Shown here one piece after another: positions 55,682-64,000 of a stretch of 64,000 nucleotides of DNA. The stretch's first letter is position 1, and each line of letters starts with the position of its first letter. Origin of the DNA: Vibrio agarilyticus (lineage in GTDB: Bacteria > Pseudomonadota > Gammaproteobacteria > Enterobacterales > Vibrionaceae). The translations under genes and the position numbers were made by a program. The DNA lies in the NCBI RefSeq assembly GCF_012641465.1, contig NZ_JABAIK010000005.1, forward strand, positions 186,001-250,000. The letters run 5' to 3'. A model generated the notes under the pieces. It worked only from the letters and a program-made list of their open reading frames with translations. It did not search any database and had not been told where the DNA came from.

Positions 55682-56902
55682 TTATTCGTAGCGTAACGCT
55701 TCAATTGGATCGAGTTGCGACGCTTTGTAGGCGGGATAAAAACCAAAACCAATACCAATGAATGTCGTGCCAATCACGCTGATGAGAATAATCGTTGGCG
55801 AGAGAATCATGGTCCAACCAAAGCCGTATTGCATGATAACAACACTGATCACAGAAAGCGTGAGTCCGATAGTGGCGCCAATCAGGCATAAAATAACGCT
55901 TTCAATTAAAAACTGCCAAAGAATATGCTTAGGCTGGGCGCCCACAGCCATACGCAAACCAATTTCTCGCGTTCGCTCCGTGACACTCACCAACATAATA
56001 TTCATCACACCGATACCACCCACAAGCAAAGAGACACCGGCGACACCGGCTAATAACATAGCAAATACCGCATTGGTCTCTGCGCGAGTCGATAACATTT
56101 CGGTCAGGTTCATCACCATAAATGGTGAGGGCTGTCCTTGAGCGACTCGGTGCCGCTGATCAAGCAGTGCGCTGATTTCTTCCGTTACGTATTGCAAGTC
56201 ATCACTATGCTCGACACTGATGGTTAATCGACTGACACGATTGATATTTTTCGACCCTATCACTTTACGATTCGCCGTTGAAATCGGCACTATCACAATA
56301 TCATCTTGATCTTCACCGCGTATATCTTGGCCTTTTGATTCCAACAAACCCACTACGGTTAAAGGCACCTTATTTACACGAATCATTTCACCAAGTGCAA
56401 AGCTTGCCGAGCCAAATAACTCTTGTGCGACAGTCTGACCGATTAATGCGACTTTTGCTGCCTTGGTCATATCGGCGTCGGTCAGTGTACGGCCTTCAGC
56501 CACGACCCGATTACTGGCTATGAGGTAATCTACGTTGGCACCTTCTACACTGGTATTCCAGTTTTGATTCCCTGAAACAACCTGCGCTTGGCCTTTCACA
56601 GAGGCCCCTGCTGCTACCACTTCCATGATATTGTCTTTAATTGCCACAGCGTCTTTAAGTTCTAAAGTATTGCTTGCCCCTGCAGCACTCTTAGCCCCAG
56701 AGCTGCGTTTTGATGCTGCCCGCACCATAAGCACATTCGTGCCAAGATTTTCTATTTGTTGCTCGACTTTTTTTTGTGCGCCTTCCCCTAGCGCAAACAT
56801 GGTGATCACTGCGCTGATGCCAATCACAATCCCCAGAGTGGTTAAAATCGAGCGCATTAGGTTGCGACGTAACGAGCGCAGTGCGGTAGAGATCACCGTC
56901 AT
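55682..56902 (-). CDS. MacB-like ABC transporter permease (FtsX domain)
   Basis: A 406-aa permease of the MacB/LolCE class. One N-terminal helix (ILTTLGIVIGISAVITMFALG), a periplasmic MacB_PCD core of about 240 residues, and three C-terminal helices in an FtsX domain (AMLLAGVAGVSLLVGGIGVMNIM, FLIESVILCLIGATIGL, IILISVIGTTFIGIGFGFYPAY). The motif MNIMLVSVTERTREIGLRMAVGA is the typical coupling region. Its ATG overlaps the ATPase gene by four bases. Forms an exporter with the next two genes; an outer-membrane channel is not encoded nearby. Cargo unknown. Confidence 0.9.
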   Translation of the reverse strand: MTVISTALRSLRRNLMRSILTTLGIVIGISAVITMFALGEGAQKKVEQQIENLGTNVLMVRAASKRSSGAKSAAGASNTLELKDAVAIKDNIMEVVAAGASVKGQAQVVSGNQNWNTSVEGANVDYLIASNRVVAEGRTLTDADMTKAAKVALIGQTVAQELFGSASFALGEMIRVNKVPLTVVGLLESKGQDIRGEDQDDIVIVPISTANRKVIGSKNINRVSRLTISVEHSDDLQYVTEEISALLDQRHRVAQGQPSPFMVMNLTEMLSTRAETNAVFAMLLAGVAGVSLLVGGIGVMNIMLVSVTERTREIGLRMAVGAQPKHILWQFLIESVILCLIGATIGLTLSVISVVIMQYGFGWTMILSPTIILISVIGTTFIGIGFGFYPAYKASQLDPIEALRYE

Positions 56903-57615
56903 ACCATCGACTCCTTGATATATGCCCCGTGCTGAATTTTGCCATCTCTCACCATAATGATGCGATCGGCTTGCTGCGCAACCTCAAGTTCATGAGTCAC
57001 TAACACCACCGTTTGCCCGTTACGGTTTAGCTGGCGAAATAGCGTCATAATTTCATCACTGGTCTGGCTATCAAGTGCCCCCGTTGGTTCATCGGCTAAA
57101 ATAATTGACGGTCGATTGATCAAAGCTCGTGCAATCGCAACACGCTGCTGTTGGCCACCAGAAAGCTGACTTGGATGATGTTGCATTTTTTCCGCCAACC
57201 CCACCGCCGTTAAACATTCAGCCGCTCTTAGATTAGCGTCTGTGACCTTCACATCTTGATACATCAATGGCATGGTCACGTTATCCAAAGCCGACGTCCG
57301 TGCCAATAGATTAAATTGCTGAAATACAAAGCCAATATGGTCTCGTCGTAAACAAGCCAACTCACCACGGCTCATTCCCTTGGTACTATTACCAAGCAGC
57401 TCGACTTGGCCATGCTTTGGCGTCATAAGACACCCAATCAGGTTCATTAATGTGGACTTTCCCGAGCCGGACGGTCCCATGATGGCCACCATTTCACCCT
57501 GCTTGACGGTTAAATCAATCTCTTTTAATACCCAAAAAGGTTCACCAGCCATCATGAAATAATGGCTTAATTGATGACAGGCAATCGCAGGAGTCGCGTC
57601 AATGTGTTTATTCAT
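56899..57615 (-). CDS. MacB-like ABC transporter ATP-binding protein
   Basis: A 238-aa ATPase of the LolD/MacB type. Walker [14 protein letters not shown]-loop FVFQQFNLL, signature [15 protein letters not shown], Walker [13 protein letters not shown] and the switch His in VTHE. Overlaps the adaptor gene by eight bases upstream and the permease gene by four bases downstream, so the three are translated from one message. In classical MacB, ATPase and permease are one chain; here they are separate proteins. Confidence 0.93.
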   Translation of the reverse strand: MNKHIDATPAIACHQLSHYFMMAGEPFWVLKEIDLTVKQGEMVAIMGPSGSGKSTLMNLIGCLMTPKHGQVELLGNSTKGMSRGELACLRRDHIGFVFQQFNLLARTSALDNVTMPLMYQDVKVTDANLRAAECLTAVGLAEKMQHHPSQLSGGQQQRVAIARALINRPSIILADEPTGALDSQTSDEIMTLFRQLNRNGQTVVLVTHELEVAQQADRIIMVRDGKIQHGAYIKESMV

Positions 57616-59014
57616 GGCGGATATCTTTCACTTGAGTGATCACCGCTTTGTCTAGCATGCTGGGACGAATAATTTGCGTATATTGACTATCAGAAAGTCC
57701 CAACATCACCGAGACCGAAATAGGCCGATTGTCTTCAAGGATCATCACCGTTGCAGGTTTTACTTTGCCCTGAGCGATATCCTGCTGCAATTTTAACTGC
57801 GCTGGTGTCAAGATCTGAGCCAACATTGCCTGAATTTTTTGCCGATTCGCGCGATTGTTGGATTTTTGCGGTATATCCGTTAAGGGTTTATCTTTCTTTT
57901 CTCGTTTGGGCAAACGCTCTTTTAGTAACGCTTTTTGCTCATCGCTTAAGTTGAGCAACTTTAGCTGCCCCATGATACCTCGATTCGAGACGTCTTGATT
58001 CGTAGGCGCTAATTTTTGTGCGACACGCAACGCACCATTATCAATGCGCTCGACATCACGCACGGCATCAATATGAATTTCCAAATTCGCAGTCATGCCT
58101 GGCAAAAGTAAGCTCTTCGCATTTTTGGTACCAATGACCACGGTATAACTGATCACCCCAGAATTGCTTTGAGGGGCATGTCTAATCTGATTCACTTGCC
58201 CGGTAAACGTTCGGTCAGGAAAAGCATCAACGGTAAATTCAACCCACTGCTCCTCGGCAATAGAGCCAATATCAGACTCGTCAATATACGCTTCGATTTC
58301 CATATTGGTTAAGTCTTTGGCAACCGTAAATAACTCGGGAGTATTTAAACTCGATGCCACCGTTTGTCCCGGTTCAATCGTTCGATTAATAATAAATCCA
58401 TCTATGGGTGAACGAATATCGCTATGATTCAGATCAATCTGCGCTTGATCCAAGCCAGCTTGATTCGCAGCGAGCGTCGCGGTTAAAGACTTTAGCTGCG
58501 CTTGCTGATATTGGTAATCTAGCCGCGCTTGCTGAGAAAGATTTTCTAACTGCTCAAATTCGGTACTGGAAATGAACTTACTATCAACTAGCCCGATTCC
58601 TCGCTGATAGTCACGATAGGCTTGCTCGTAGTTTAGCTTGGCTCGAGCTATTGTTATCGCTTGTATGTCTATCTCTGCTTCTGTTTTTGCTACTTGTGCT
58701 CGCGCTTCATCCACACGAGCTTTAAAACTACGCGGATCAATTTGGGCCAGAATTTGCCCAGCCACCACTTTGTCATTAAAGTCTGCGAGCACTTGAGTAA
58801 TTTGACCAGAAAGTTGGGCGCCAATAATAACGTCATCCACAGCAGCTAGTGTGCCCGTGGCGCTAACTGTATTTCGAATATCACCTTTGGTAACGCTCTT
58901 AGTAATATAGTGGTATTGAGAATTATCGTCACTTTGAGCACGATAATAATGGAGACTGACTCCTGCGCCAACCGCAACGCATAGAGTGCAAATAGACCAG
59001 ACAACCTTATTCAT
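57608..59014 (-). CDS. MacA-like periplasmic adaptor with an LTxxQ-containing insertion
   Basis: A 468-aa membrane-fusion protein: N-terminal anchor (VVWSICTLCVAVGAGVSLHYY), lipoyl half-motifs (VIIGAQLSGQITQVLADFND and SDIRSPIDGFIINRTIEPGQ), an alpha-hairpin coiled coil at about 95-195, and a beta-barrel ending LLLPGMTANLEI. Unlike ordinary MacA, the membrane-proximal part is split by about 80 residues (roughly 335-420). These are helical and basic, with LSDEQ at 356-360 and LTPAQ at 402-406, motifs of Spy/CpxP-type proteins. The usual C-terminal strand set resumes at VMILEDNRPISVSVMLG. First gene of the three-gene exporter operon. Confidence 0.88.
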   Translation of the reverse strand: MNKVVWSICTLCVAVGAGVSLHYYRAQSDDNSQYHYITKSVTKGDIRNTVSATGTLAAVDDVIIGAQLSGQITQVLADFNDKVVAGQILAQIDPRSFKARVDEARAQVAKTEAEIDIQAITIARAKLNYEQAYRDYQRGIGLVDSKFISSTEFEQLENLSQQARLDYQYQQAQLKSLTATLAANQAGLDQAQIDLNHSDIRSPIDGFIINRTIEPGQTVASSLNTPELFTVAKDLTNMEIEAYIDESDIGSIAEEQWVEFTVDAFPDRTFTGQVNQIRHAPQSNSGVISYTVVIGTKNAKSLLLPGMTANLEIHIDAVRDVERIDNGALRVAQKLAPTNQDVSNRGIMGQLKLLNLSDEQKALLKERLPKREKKDKPLTDIPQKSNNRANRQKIQAMLAQILTPAQLKLQQDIAQGKVKPATVMILEDNRPISVSVMLGLSDSQYTQIIRPSMLDKAVITQVKDIRHE

Positions 59015-59101
59015 ATTATTGTATTGATAAATGAACCTTGAGATTAGAGTAATACTAAAGAGAGGTTTAGATAAGCCGATTTACACAGCTTTACAGAATA
59101 T

Positions 59102-59140
59102 AAAAAGCCCCTACTAATGAGTCGCTAGTAAGGGCTGTAT
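59102..59140 (-). terminator. Terminator downstream of the amylase gene
   Basis: On the minus strand the stem AGCCCTTACTA / TAGTAGGGGCT (loop of about 10 bases) is followed by TTTTTA. It is beyond a repeat copy, about 195 bases past the amylase stop and just upstream of the adaptor gene. Confidence 0.75.
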
Positions 59141-59141
59141 A

Positions 59142-59281
59142 TATACCGTTTCTACTTGAAGTTGCAGCGCTTTTGTTAAAAAACATGGGGCTCACTCTCA
59201 CAAACCTCATCACATAATTTATTATGCTCAGAGGCTGTGTTCGTTTGCCGCCAACCTGCATCTTCAAGTTGTTTGAATATA
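59142..59281 (-). repeat. Full-length ERIC-type repeat, reverse orientation
   Basis: From TATACCGTTTCTACTTGAAG through CTCACAAACCTCATCACATA to CATCTTCAAGTTGTTTGAATATA. It lies in the 3' region of the amylase gene, between its stop and the terminator stem. Confidence 0.88.
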
Positions 59282-59334
59282 GCTAAAAACGTATTTTGTC
59301 GGTCGGCGGCAAATGAGCAACGCCTTGGGCGTAG

Positions 59335-61347
59335 TTATTGCTTAGTCACACTCACCGACTTGGTTTCACTGTTAAATGTAATTCGATAGGTTGAGTAATC
59401 ATCGACTCGATAATCTTGAGCCGGGTACGATTCGGTCCATGAACCATTATCAATTTTAAAGCGTGCAGGTTGCTCTTCACCATTAAACTTCTGAATTGTA
59501 TAGTAGTTCCCGGTACTTGAATCATAATCTAGCTGCATGACACCCCAGCCATTTGGCGTACCACGGAAAAACCACTCTTCATCACCACCATCGTCGTCAC
59601 CATTACCAAAACCACATTCTTCCATAGTCATCCAAGTACCATTCTTATGACAGAACTTATCTGAAGATGCGGTGAGATCTTGCGTTTGGTTAGCGCCGTT
59701 ATCACTGAAAATAACGTTCATTGATGTTAGCTGTTCATTCACATCAAAACAGTAATAAGGCCCATGCTGATACATGGCTTTACCTGGCCAAGCGACACTC
59801 TCCATCGCGTTTCCTGGTTGCGCTCCCCAGTAATAAATATGCGGATTAGAGAACCCACCTTTATTGTCATAGCAGATCGCTTTACCATCTAAACCGGGTA
59901 CCGGCTGCTCTGGATCGGGCGTTGGTACGGTGCAACCTGGGCAGTTTTTCCCCACAATCGCGCCAACATGAATCGCCGCTGCATTATCACCAGAAACGTT
60001 AAAGTCCGCATAACCACCACTTACCGTGATTGTCGTTGGCCCTTTTGCTCCCGGAGCGCCGATACACTCACCGGTTTGTTCATTAAAGTTCGCTTCAATC
60101 ACGTTACAATAAACGTTATCAGGCATGCCGGTAAACAGACGCTGATTCAAGTCACTGCCATAACGCTTGTTGATCACAACGTAACCATTCCCAGCGCGTC
60201 CAAAGCCAATTTGGTCGTTGCCATTTTGCCACCAATCTGTGAGCTGCCATTTGTCGGCGGTATGGTTTCTAAACGCGACCATATTGGCAATACCGCGCCA
60301 TTTGTGTTCACAAACCCAGCTACCACCATCAAATCCACAAGCGTTACCTGTATGAACGCCAGAGCTTGGTGGTCCCATGTCGAAATCCCCATTAAAGTAA
60401 TATCCCGACATAATTTTGGGGTACCCATACGGATAGGCGAGCATAAAGATGTTTGCTAAGAAGTAACCATCGCCTTGAACACCGTGCCAAATTGGTCCGT
60501 TAGGGTTATGACGCTCTTCGTCGTGATTGGTTACAAAGGTCACCGCATTTGAGCTGCTTAACTCCAGTTCATTACCGATATTGCGTAAACTTGCAATATT
60601 GCTATTGCGAAAGGCAGGACCCACGCGACGAGCAAAGTCAAACTCAGTAACATCACCATTGTACGTATATTCTGTTGGACGAACTGGCTCACCATAAGCG
60701 CCAATCACTTCTTGGAAAATATACGGATTACCATTTAATTTGTTCTTAATTGCGTTAATATCTCCCGCAGGCATATGTTTCGCCGCGTCAATACGGAAAC
60801 CCGCAACCCCCATGCTTATTGCATCGTTCATATAATCCGCGATTTTTTGGCGCACATAATCAGACTCAGTAGCCAGATCATTGAGCCCTGATAAATCACA
60901 GTTCTGAATTTGCCAACGATTGCCGTAATCAATTTTTGACGTGCAGTGATGGAAATCGTTAGGGCCATAAGGCACCTCGGGAAACGAACGGTTCCACGCC
61001 GCCATATGGTTAATAACCGCATCAACATAAATATCGACACCCACCGCCTTGCAGCGGTTCACCATATCTTGAAATTGACCGCGATTGCCACTGCGACCAT
61101 CAAAATAATAAGCAACTGGCTGATAACGCGTCCACCATTGACCTCCGTCGATGGTTTTATTCGGTGGTGAGACCTGAACAGCAGAAAAGCCTTTTGGCCC
61201 CAAAAACGTTTCACACTCTTTCGCCACATCTTCCCATTTCCATTCAAATAGATGAACGAACGTTGTTCTTGGGGTTGATGCTTGGGCGACTGAACCCATC
61301 ATAAGCCCGGTAGCGCATGCCAATAACGCTATCTTTCTACTCATCAT
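59335..61347 (-). CDS. Secreted alpha-amylase (GH13) with C-terminal starch-binding modules
   Basis: A 670-aa exported enzyme that hydrolyses starch. A signal peptide ends at SVAQA-S. The catalytic barrel has VQVSPPNKTIDGGQWWTRYQP, VDIYVDAVINHM, GFRIDAAKH (nucleophile Asp), FQEVIG (acid/base Glu) and FVTNHDEERH (third Asp), a set closest to animal-type and Pseudoalteromonas amylases. After domain C and a proline linker (PTPDPEQPVPG) comes a CBM26-like module (NPHIYYWGAQPGNAMESVAWPG) and a final module starting WFFRGTPNGWGVMQL. I use the ATG at 61347, preceded by GGAG at nine bases. The adjacent chemoreceptor gene is on the same strand. Confidence 0.93.
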   Translation of the reverse strand: MMSRKIALLACATGLMMGSVAQASTPRTTFVHLFEWKWEDVAKECETFLGPKGFSAVQVSPPNKTIDGGQWWTRYQPVAYYFDGRSGNRGQFQDMVNRCKAVGVDIYVDAVINHMAAWNRSFPEVPYGPNDFHHCTSKIDYGNRWQIQNCDLSGLNDLATESDYVRQKIADYMNDAISMGVAGFRIDAAKHMPAGDINAIKNKLNGNPYIFQEVIGAYGEPVRPTEYTYNGDVTEFDFARRVGPAFRNSNIASLRNIGNELELSSSNAVTFVTNHDEERHNPNGPIWHGVQGDGYFLANIFMLAYPYGYPKIMSGYYFNGDFDMGPPSSGVHTGNACGFDGGSWVCEHKWRGIANMVAFRNHTADKWQLTDWWQNGNDQIGFGRAGNGYVVINKRYGSDLNQRLFTGMPDNVYCNVIEANFNEQTGECIGAPGAKGPTTITVSGGYADFNVSGDNAAAIHVGAIVGKNCPGCTVPTPDPEQPVPGLDGKAICYDNKGGFSNPHIYYWGAQPGNAMESVAWPGKAMYQHGPYYCFDVNEQLTSMNVIFSDNGANQTQDLTASSDKFCHKNGTWMTMEECGFGNGDDDGGDEEWFFRGTPNGWGVMQLDYDSSTGNYYTIQKFNGEEQPARFKIDNGSWTESYPAQDYRVDDYSTYRITFNSETKSVSVTKQ

Positions 61348-61987
61348 TAGAGTTTTCTCCATAGTTAGTAATATACCAGATACAGCTAACCCTTATCGCA
61401 TTACTAATTCGGCAAAACCGCTACGCGCCCTTTTATTTCTTCGGTTCCTTTATCCTTAAAACAACGAAGTCTAGGCTTTATTTTATGACAATTAGATAAA
61501 AGCACATTGCCTATATGCAGCAGCGAAATAATATTGGCATGGCAGAAAATGATTATCTAAGGCGATTTATAAAAACCGCGCTTATAATCACTTTTTTTAT
61601 CCCACAAGCATTATCTAGTGAGATCACGATCATATAAAAATTCAAAAACACTTAGTTTAACATTACTTCTGTCAATATAAATTTGTGACGAAGATAATTT
61701 AATATAGAAACATCACTGACATAAATTCATATTACTTGTGATTCTTGCTTGTTATTTTATGTAAATAAATAAGTTTTAAAAACAATTACATAGATTAAAA
61801 ATTCAACAACAAGTTAATCATATTAATTACGATGTGATCTTTATTCCATAGATTTGTAACAACCTGAAATAGCATCACCCAAAATTAATTTTTTATTACT
61901 TTATGCTTTTAATATTTTTTAAGAATATACAGCTCAGTAAATATTTACTGAGCTGTAATTCATAAAGATGCTAATAATACGAAGATG
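61348..61987. other. AT-rich amylase upstream region
   Basis: About 640 bases without a gene, strongly AT-rich. It holds the amylase promoter and the receptor gene's 3' hairpin at 61929-61956. I looked for MalT boxes (GGGGATGAG type) on both strands and saw none. TGTGATCTTTATTCCA near 61832 is only a weak CRP-like match. Confidence 0.4.
61929..61956. terminator. Perfect 28-base palindrome after the chemoreceptor gene
   Basis: The left arm ACAGCTCAGTAAAT is followed directly by its exact complement, giving 14-base arms with no spacer. It lies about 30 bases past the stop of the receptor gene on the minus strand. Downstream on that strand is ATATTCTTAAAAAATATT, a weak T-tract, so a terminator is likely but a protein-binding site is possible. 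Confidence 0.6.
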
Positions 61988-63868
61988 TTAAACGTTAAAG
62001 AAGGCAAGCTCATCTTCTTGCGTCTGAGCAAGCTGAGCCAGTTCTGCGGATGCTTGAAGTGTCTGATGAACAGCAGAAACGTTTCTCTGCACCAAGTCAA
62101 AAGCAAATGTGGTATTTTTCGAAATATCCTCTGTAACGTTATTTTGCTCTTGAGAAGCAGTTGCCACTAAGGTGTTAATCTCAGATATAGAAGAAACTGC
62201 AGAAGAAATATCTTCAAATGAAGCTTTAATTTGATCCGCAAACTCAACCGACTGCTCAATTAGCTCAACATTTTTCACCATATTGGTGTTTGCTTTTTCA
62301 GACTGTAACTGCAACCTCGTAATAATGTCCTGAATACTCACCGTTGACTCTTGAGTTTTAGAGGCTAAATTACGTACCTCATCAGCAACGACCGCAAAAC
62401 CACGCCCAGCCTCACCCGCTCGAGCTGCTTCAATCGCTGCATTCAACGCCAAAAGATTGGTTTGCTCAGAAATGGTATTAATAACGTCTGTTACCGACCC
62501 AATCTCTACCGCAAAGGCACGCAACTCTTTAACCAACACTGCGGTACTGCTTACAGAATCATTTATCTGATGAGTCAATAAAATGTTGTCTTCTAAAGTC
62601 TGCTTACCTCTGTTGACGTTTTGTTGGCATATCCGTGTCTGCTCTTCTGCCATCACTGCTTTTTCACTAACTTCAACCGATGTTGCTGAAAGCTGGTTAA
62701 TCGCAGTCGATATCTGCTCAAATTGACGCTGTTCATCACGTACATTGGTTAACGTATCGGTCATAACGACGTTAAGCTCCTGAGAGGCTGCAGAAACATT
62801 TGTCGCAATGCCATGGGAGTTTTTAATCAAGGTCGCGAGCTGCTCCGATAGGTGATTAAGTGACCTGTAAATGCCGCTGGTTCTTTTTTGCTTTGAAAAG
62901 TCTTGTTGTAGCTCTCCAGCCGCCATTTTCTCCATCAAATTGGCAATGTCTTGAGGCGCGCCGCCCACCGGCTTTAAAACCAAATTTTGGAGAACAACTA
63001 AAAGCACCCCAAGCGCAAGCAGTAGACAAATAAGCCCAACGGACAAAGATGACATTAATTGATCCATTGCGCCTGCGTGAATCTCACTATCGCGTACGAA
63101 GGTGACATAACCCCAGCCGTTAATCTCAAGCTCCAACCAAAACGCGGTAAAATCCACCTGCTCTGTACCGATTTGAGCAGGATAAGCAAGCTCAGGGGTG
63201 CTAGAATTAAATTGGCGATAATGTGGTCGCACATCAAATATATTTTTTCCAACCAGCTCTGGATAAGCCGATACCATGATCGTGCCATCATCGGTGTACA
63301 AGAACATATTATCGCGTTGCTGTAATTGCTCGAGCACCTCGTTTTGATAAATACTCGCTAGTATGGCCGTTTGTTCATCCAATCGATACGCAACGCCAAT
63401 GACCATCTGCTGGGTTGTCGAAGATAAATAAGGCGCTGATACATAGAATTGTTTTTTCTGATTAAAAATCGCATTATAATATGCTCGGTTTATATCCCGT
63501 ACATTAGTCGGTAATTTTTTCCCGTTTTGATTATACAGCCCACCGCTTTTATTAAACAGAAATACTCCATTGCTGGTACCATTTAGTGCTTGTGAAATGC
63601 GGCTCAATTCTTCCGCCGTTTCGAAGGATAGCTGATCACTCTCTCTATCGTTTACCACTATAGAAGCCGATGACAAAAGTCGCTTATAGTTGTTAAACTT
63701 TTCGGTTAGCGTATCTTCTAGTGTTCGGTTTTTTTCTTGTAATAAGAGTTTATTAAGATTAACGCTTTCTGAGCGAAATGCGATAAAATCAAGAGTTGCA
63801 ATACTCACTATGGTAGCGACAAGAATTGCAGCCATTGCACCTACTACTCTCACTTTAAATCCATTCAT
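61988..63868 (-). CDS. Cache-domain methyl-accepting chemotaxis protein
   Basis: A 626-aa chemoreceptor. A membrane helix ([21 protein letters not shown]), a periplasmic dCache-like domain of about 230 residues ([64 protein letters not shown]), a second helix ([20 protein letters not shown]), a HAMP-like linker and the signalling coil with tip [20 protein letters not shown]. The start has AGGA seven bases upstream. It ends about 640 bases from the amylase start on the same strand, which suggests but does not prove a starch-sugar or related ligand. No C-terminal CheR-docking peptide is seen. Confidence 0.93.
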   Translation of the reverse strand: MNGFKVRVVGAMAAILVATIVSIATLDFIAFRSESVNLNKLLLQEKNRTLEDTLTEKFNNYKRLLSSASIVVNDRESDQLSFETAEELSRISQALNGTSNGVFLFNKSGGLYNQNGKKLPTNVRDINRAYYNAIFNQKKQFYVSAPYLSSTTQQMVIGVAYRLDEQTAILASIYQNEVLEQLQQRDNMFLYTDDGTIMVSAYPELVGKNIFDVRPHYRQFNSSTPELAYPAQIGTEQVDFTAFWLELEINGWGYVTFVRDSEIHAGAMDQLMSSLSVGLICLLLALGVLLVVLQNLVLKPVGGAPQDIANLMEKMAAGELQQDFSKQKRTSGIYRSLNHLSEQLATLIKNSHGIATNVSAASQELNVVMTDTLTNVRDEQRQFEQISTAINQLSATSVEVSEKAVMAEEQTRICQQNVNRGKQTLEDNILLTHQINDSVSSTAVLVKELRAFAVEIGSVTDVINTISEQTNLLALNAAIEAARAGEAGRGFAVVADEVRNLASKTQESTVSIQDIITRLQLQSEKANTNMVKNVELIEQSVEFADQIKASFEDISSAVSSISEINTLVATASQEQNNVTEDISKNTTFAFDLVQRNVSAVHQTLQASAELAQLAQTQEDELAFFNV

Positions 63869-64000
63869 AATCTAGTCCTATTTTTACCACTATACTTTAG
63901 GTTTTGATAAAGAAGAATAAAGTCGATTCCTGTTAATTTATAAGGGGGAGAGTATTAGCACATGTAGCATTTTATTTTAGTGATCAAAACCATTATTTTC
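63869..64000 (-). other. Upstream region of the Cache chemoreceptor gene, cut by the window edge
   Basis: These 132 AT-rich bases contain the receptor's ribosome site and probably its promoter. No gene or repeat is recognised. Confidence 0.4.

Noticed and set aside
61828-61850. CRP or MalT site upstream of the amylase gene
   Set aside because: TGTGATCTTTATTCCA matches only one half-site, and no MalT box was found on either strand.
1-64000. CRISPR array, tRNA genes, prophage or IS element
   Set aside because: No regularly spaced direct repeats, no tRNA-like cloverleaf, and no transposase, integrase or phage structural gene was found; the repeated intergenic sequences are dispersed ERIC-type elements.

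Overview
The window is chromosomal DNA of a gammaproteobacterium, almost certainly Vibrionaceae. The evidence is the close protein resemblance of TyrR, YcjX/YcjF, SdaC/SdaA, NagK, NorM and GalETKM to their enterobacterial and Vibrio counterparts, several small families typical of Vibrio (DUF2947, DUF2960, DUF3802, DUF3080), an H-NOX/hybrid-kinase pair, a MobB-MoeA fusion, and a dense population of ERIC-type intergenic repeats in the longer form known from Vibrio. I see no rRNA, tRNA, CRISPR array, prophage or insertion sequence. The species cannot be named from this window.

Layout. 0.2-6.7 kb: a YjjU-like patatin, then a minus-strand block (ycjX-ycjF, tyrR-rimJ-DUF2947, a GNAT). 6.9-17.5 kb: fumA, pabB, the NO-sensing pair hnoX-hnoK, nudL, the serine pair sdaC-sdaA, a GNAT whose start site lies on a repeat, and queD. 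17.8-24.4 kb: asnS, then a tungstate/molybdate module (tupABC, mobA, mobB-moeA). 24.5-27.4 kb: nagK, a DTW-domain tRNA modification enzyme and a fatty acid hydroxylase-like membrane protein. 27.4-32.3 kb: a signalling block on the minus strand (chemoreceptor, DUF3802, PAS-GGDEF cyclase, receiver-CheC protein). 32.5-38.4 kb: a fructosamine-kinase homologue that has lost both catalytic aspartates, a zinc-ribbon protein, riboflavin synthase, norM, a DUF3080 lipoprotein and an exported ATP-dependent DNA ligase. 38.6-46.0 kb: a second GGDEF protein and a sulfate uptake/activation operon (permease-cysD-cysC-DHH phosphoesterase-cysN). 46.1-53.2 kb: galR and the galE-T-K-M operon with two GalR operators, then a quinone-oxidoreductase-like gene. 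53.5-59.0 kb: a tandem-propeller phytase lipoprotein and a MacAB-like exporter. 59.3-63.9 kb: a secreted amylase with starch-binding modules and a chemoreceptor.

Working together. sdaC imports serine and sdaA deaminates it. The tup genes import the oxyanion and mobA/mobB-moeA build the cofactor around it. The cys operon takes up sulfate, makes APS and then PAPS, and carries a DHH phosphoesterase that could remove the pAp by-product. The gal genes form a Leloir operon with its own repressor. hnoX-hnoK, two cyclases, a receiver-CheC protein and two chemoreceptors give the region a strong signalling content.

The most noticeable structure not explained by genes is the ERIC-type repeat: about fifteen full, partial or internally deleted copies lie in the gaps between genes. 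They touch coding sequence in several places (the start of the 16.6 kb GNAT, the 3' end of nudL, the 3' end of hnoK) and flank the hnoX-hnoK pair on both sides. The points most worth a second look are the double Asp-to-Asn fructosamine-kinase homologue, the DHH enzyme inside the split cysD/cysN operon, the receiver-CheC/cyclase pair, the adaptor with an LTxxQ-containing insertion, and the ERIC-gene junctions.
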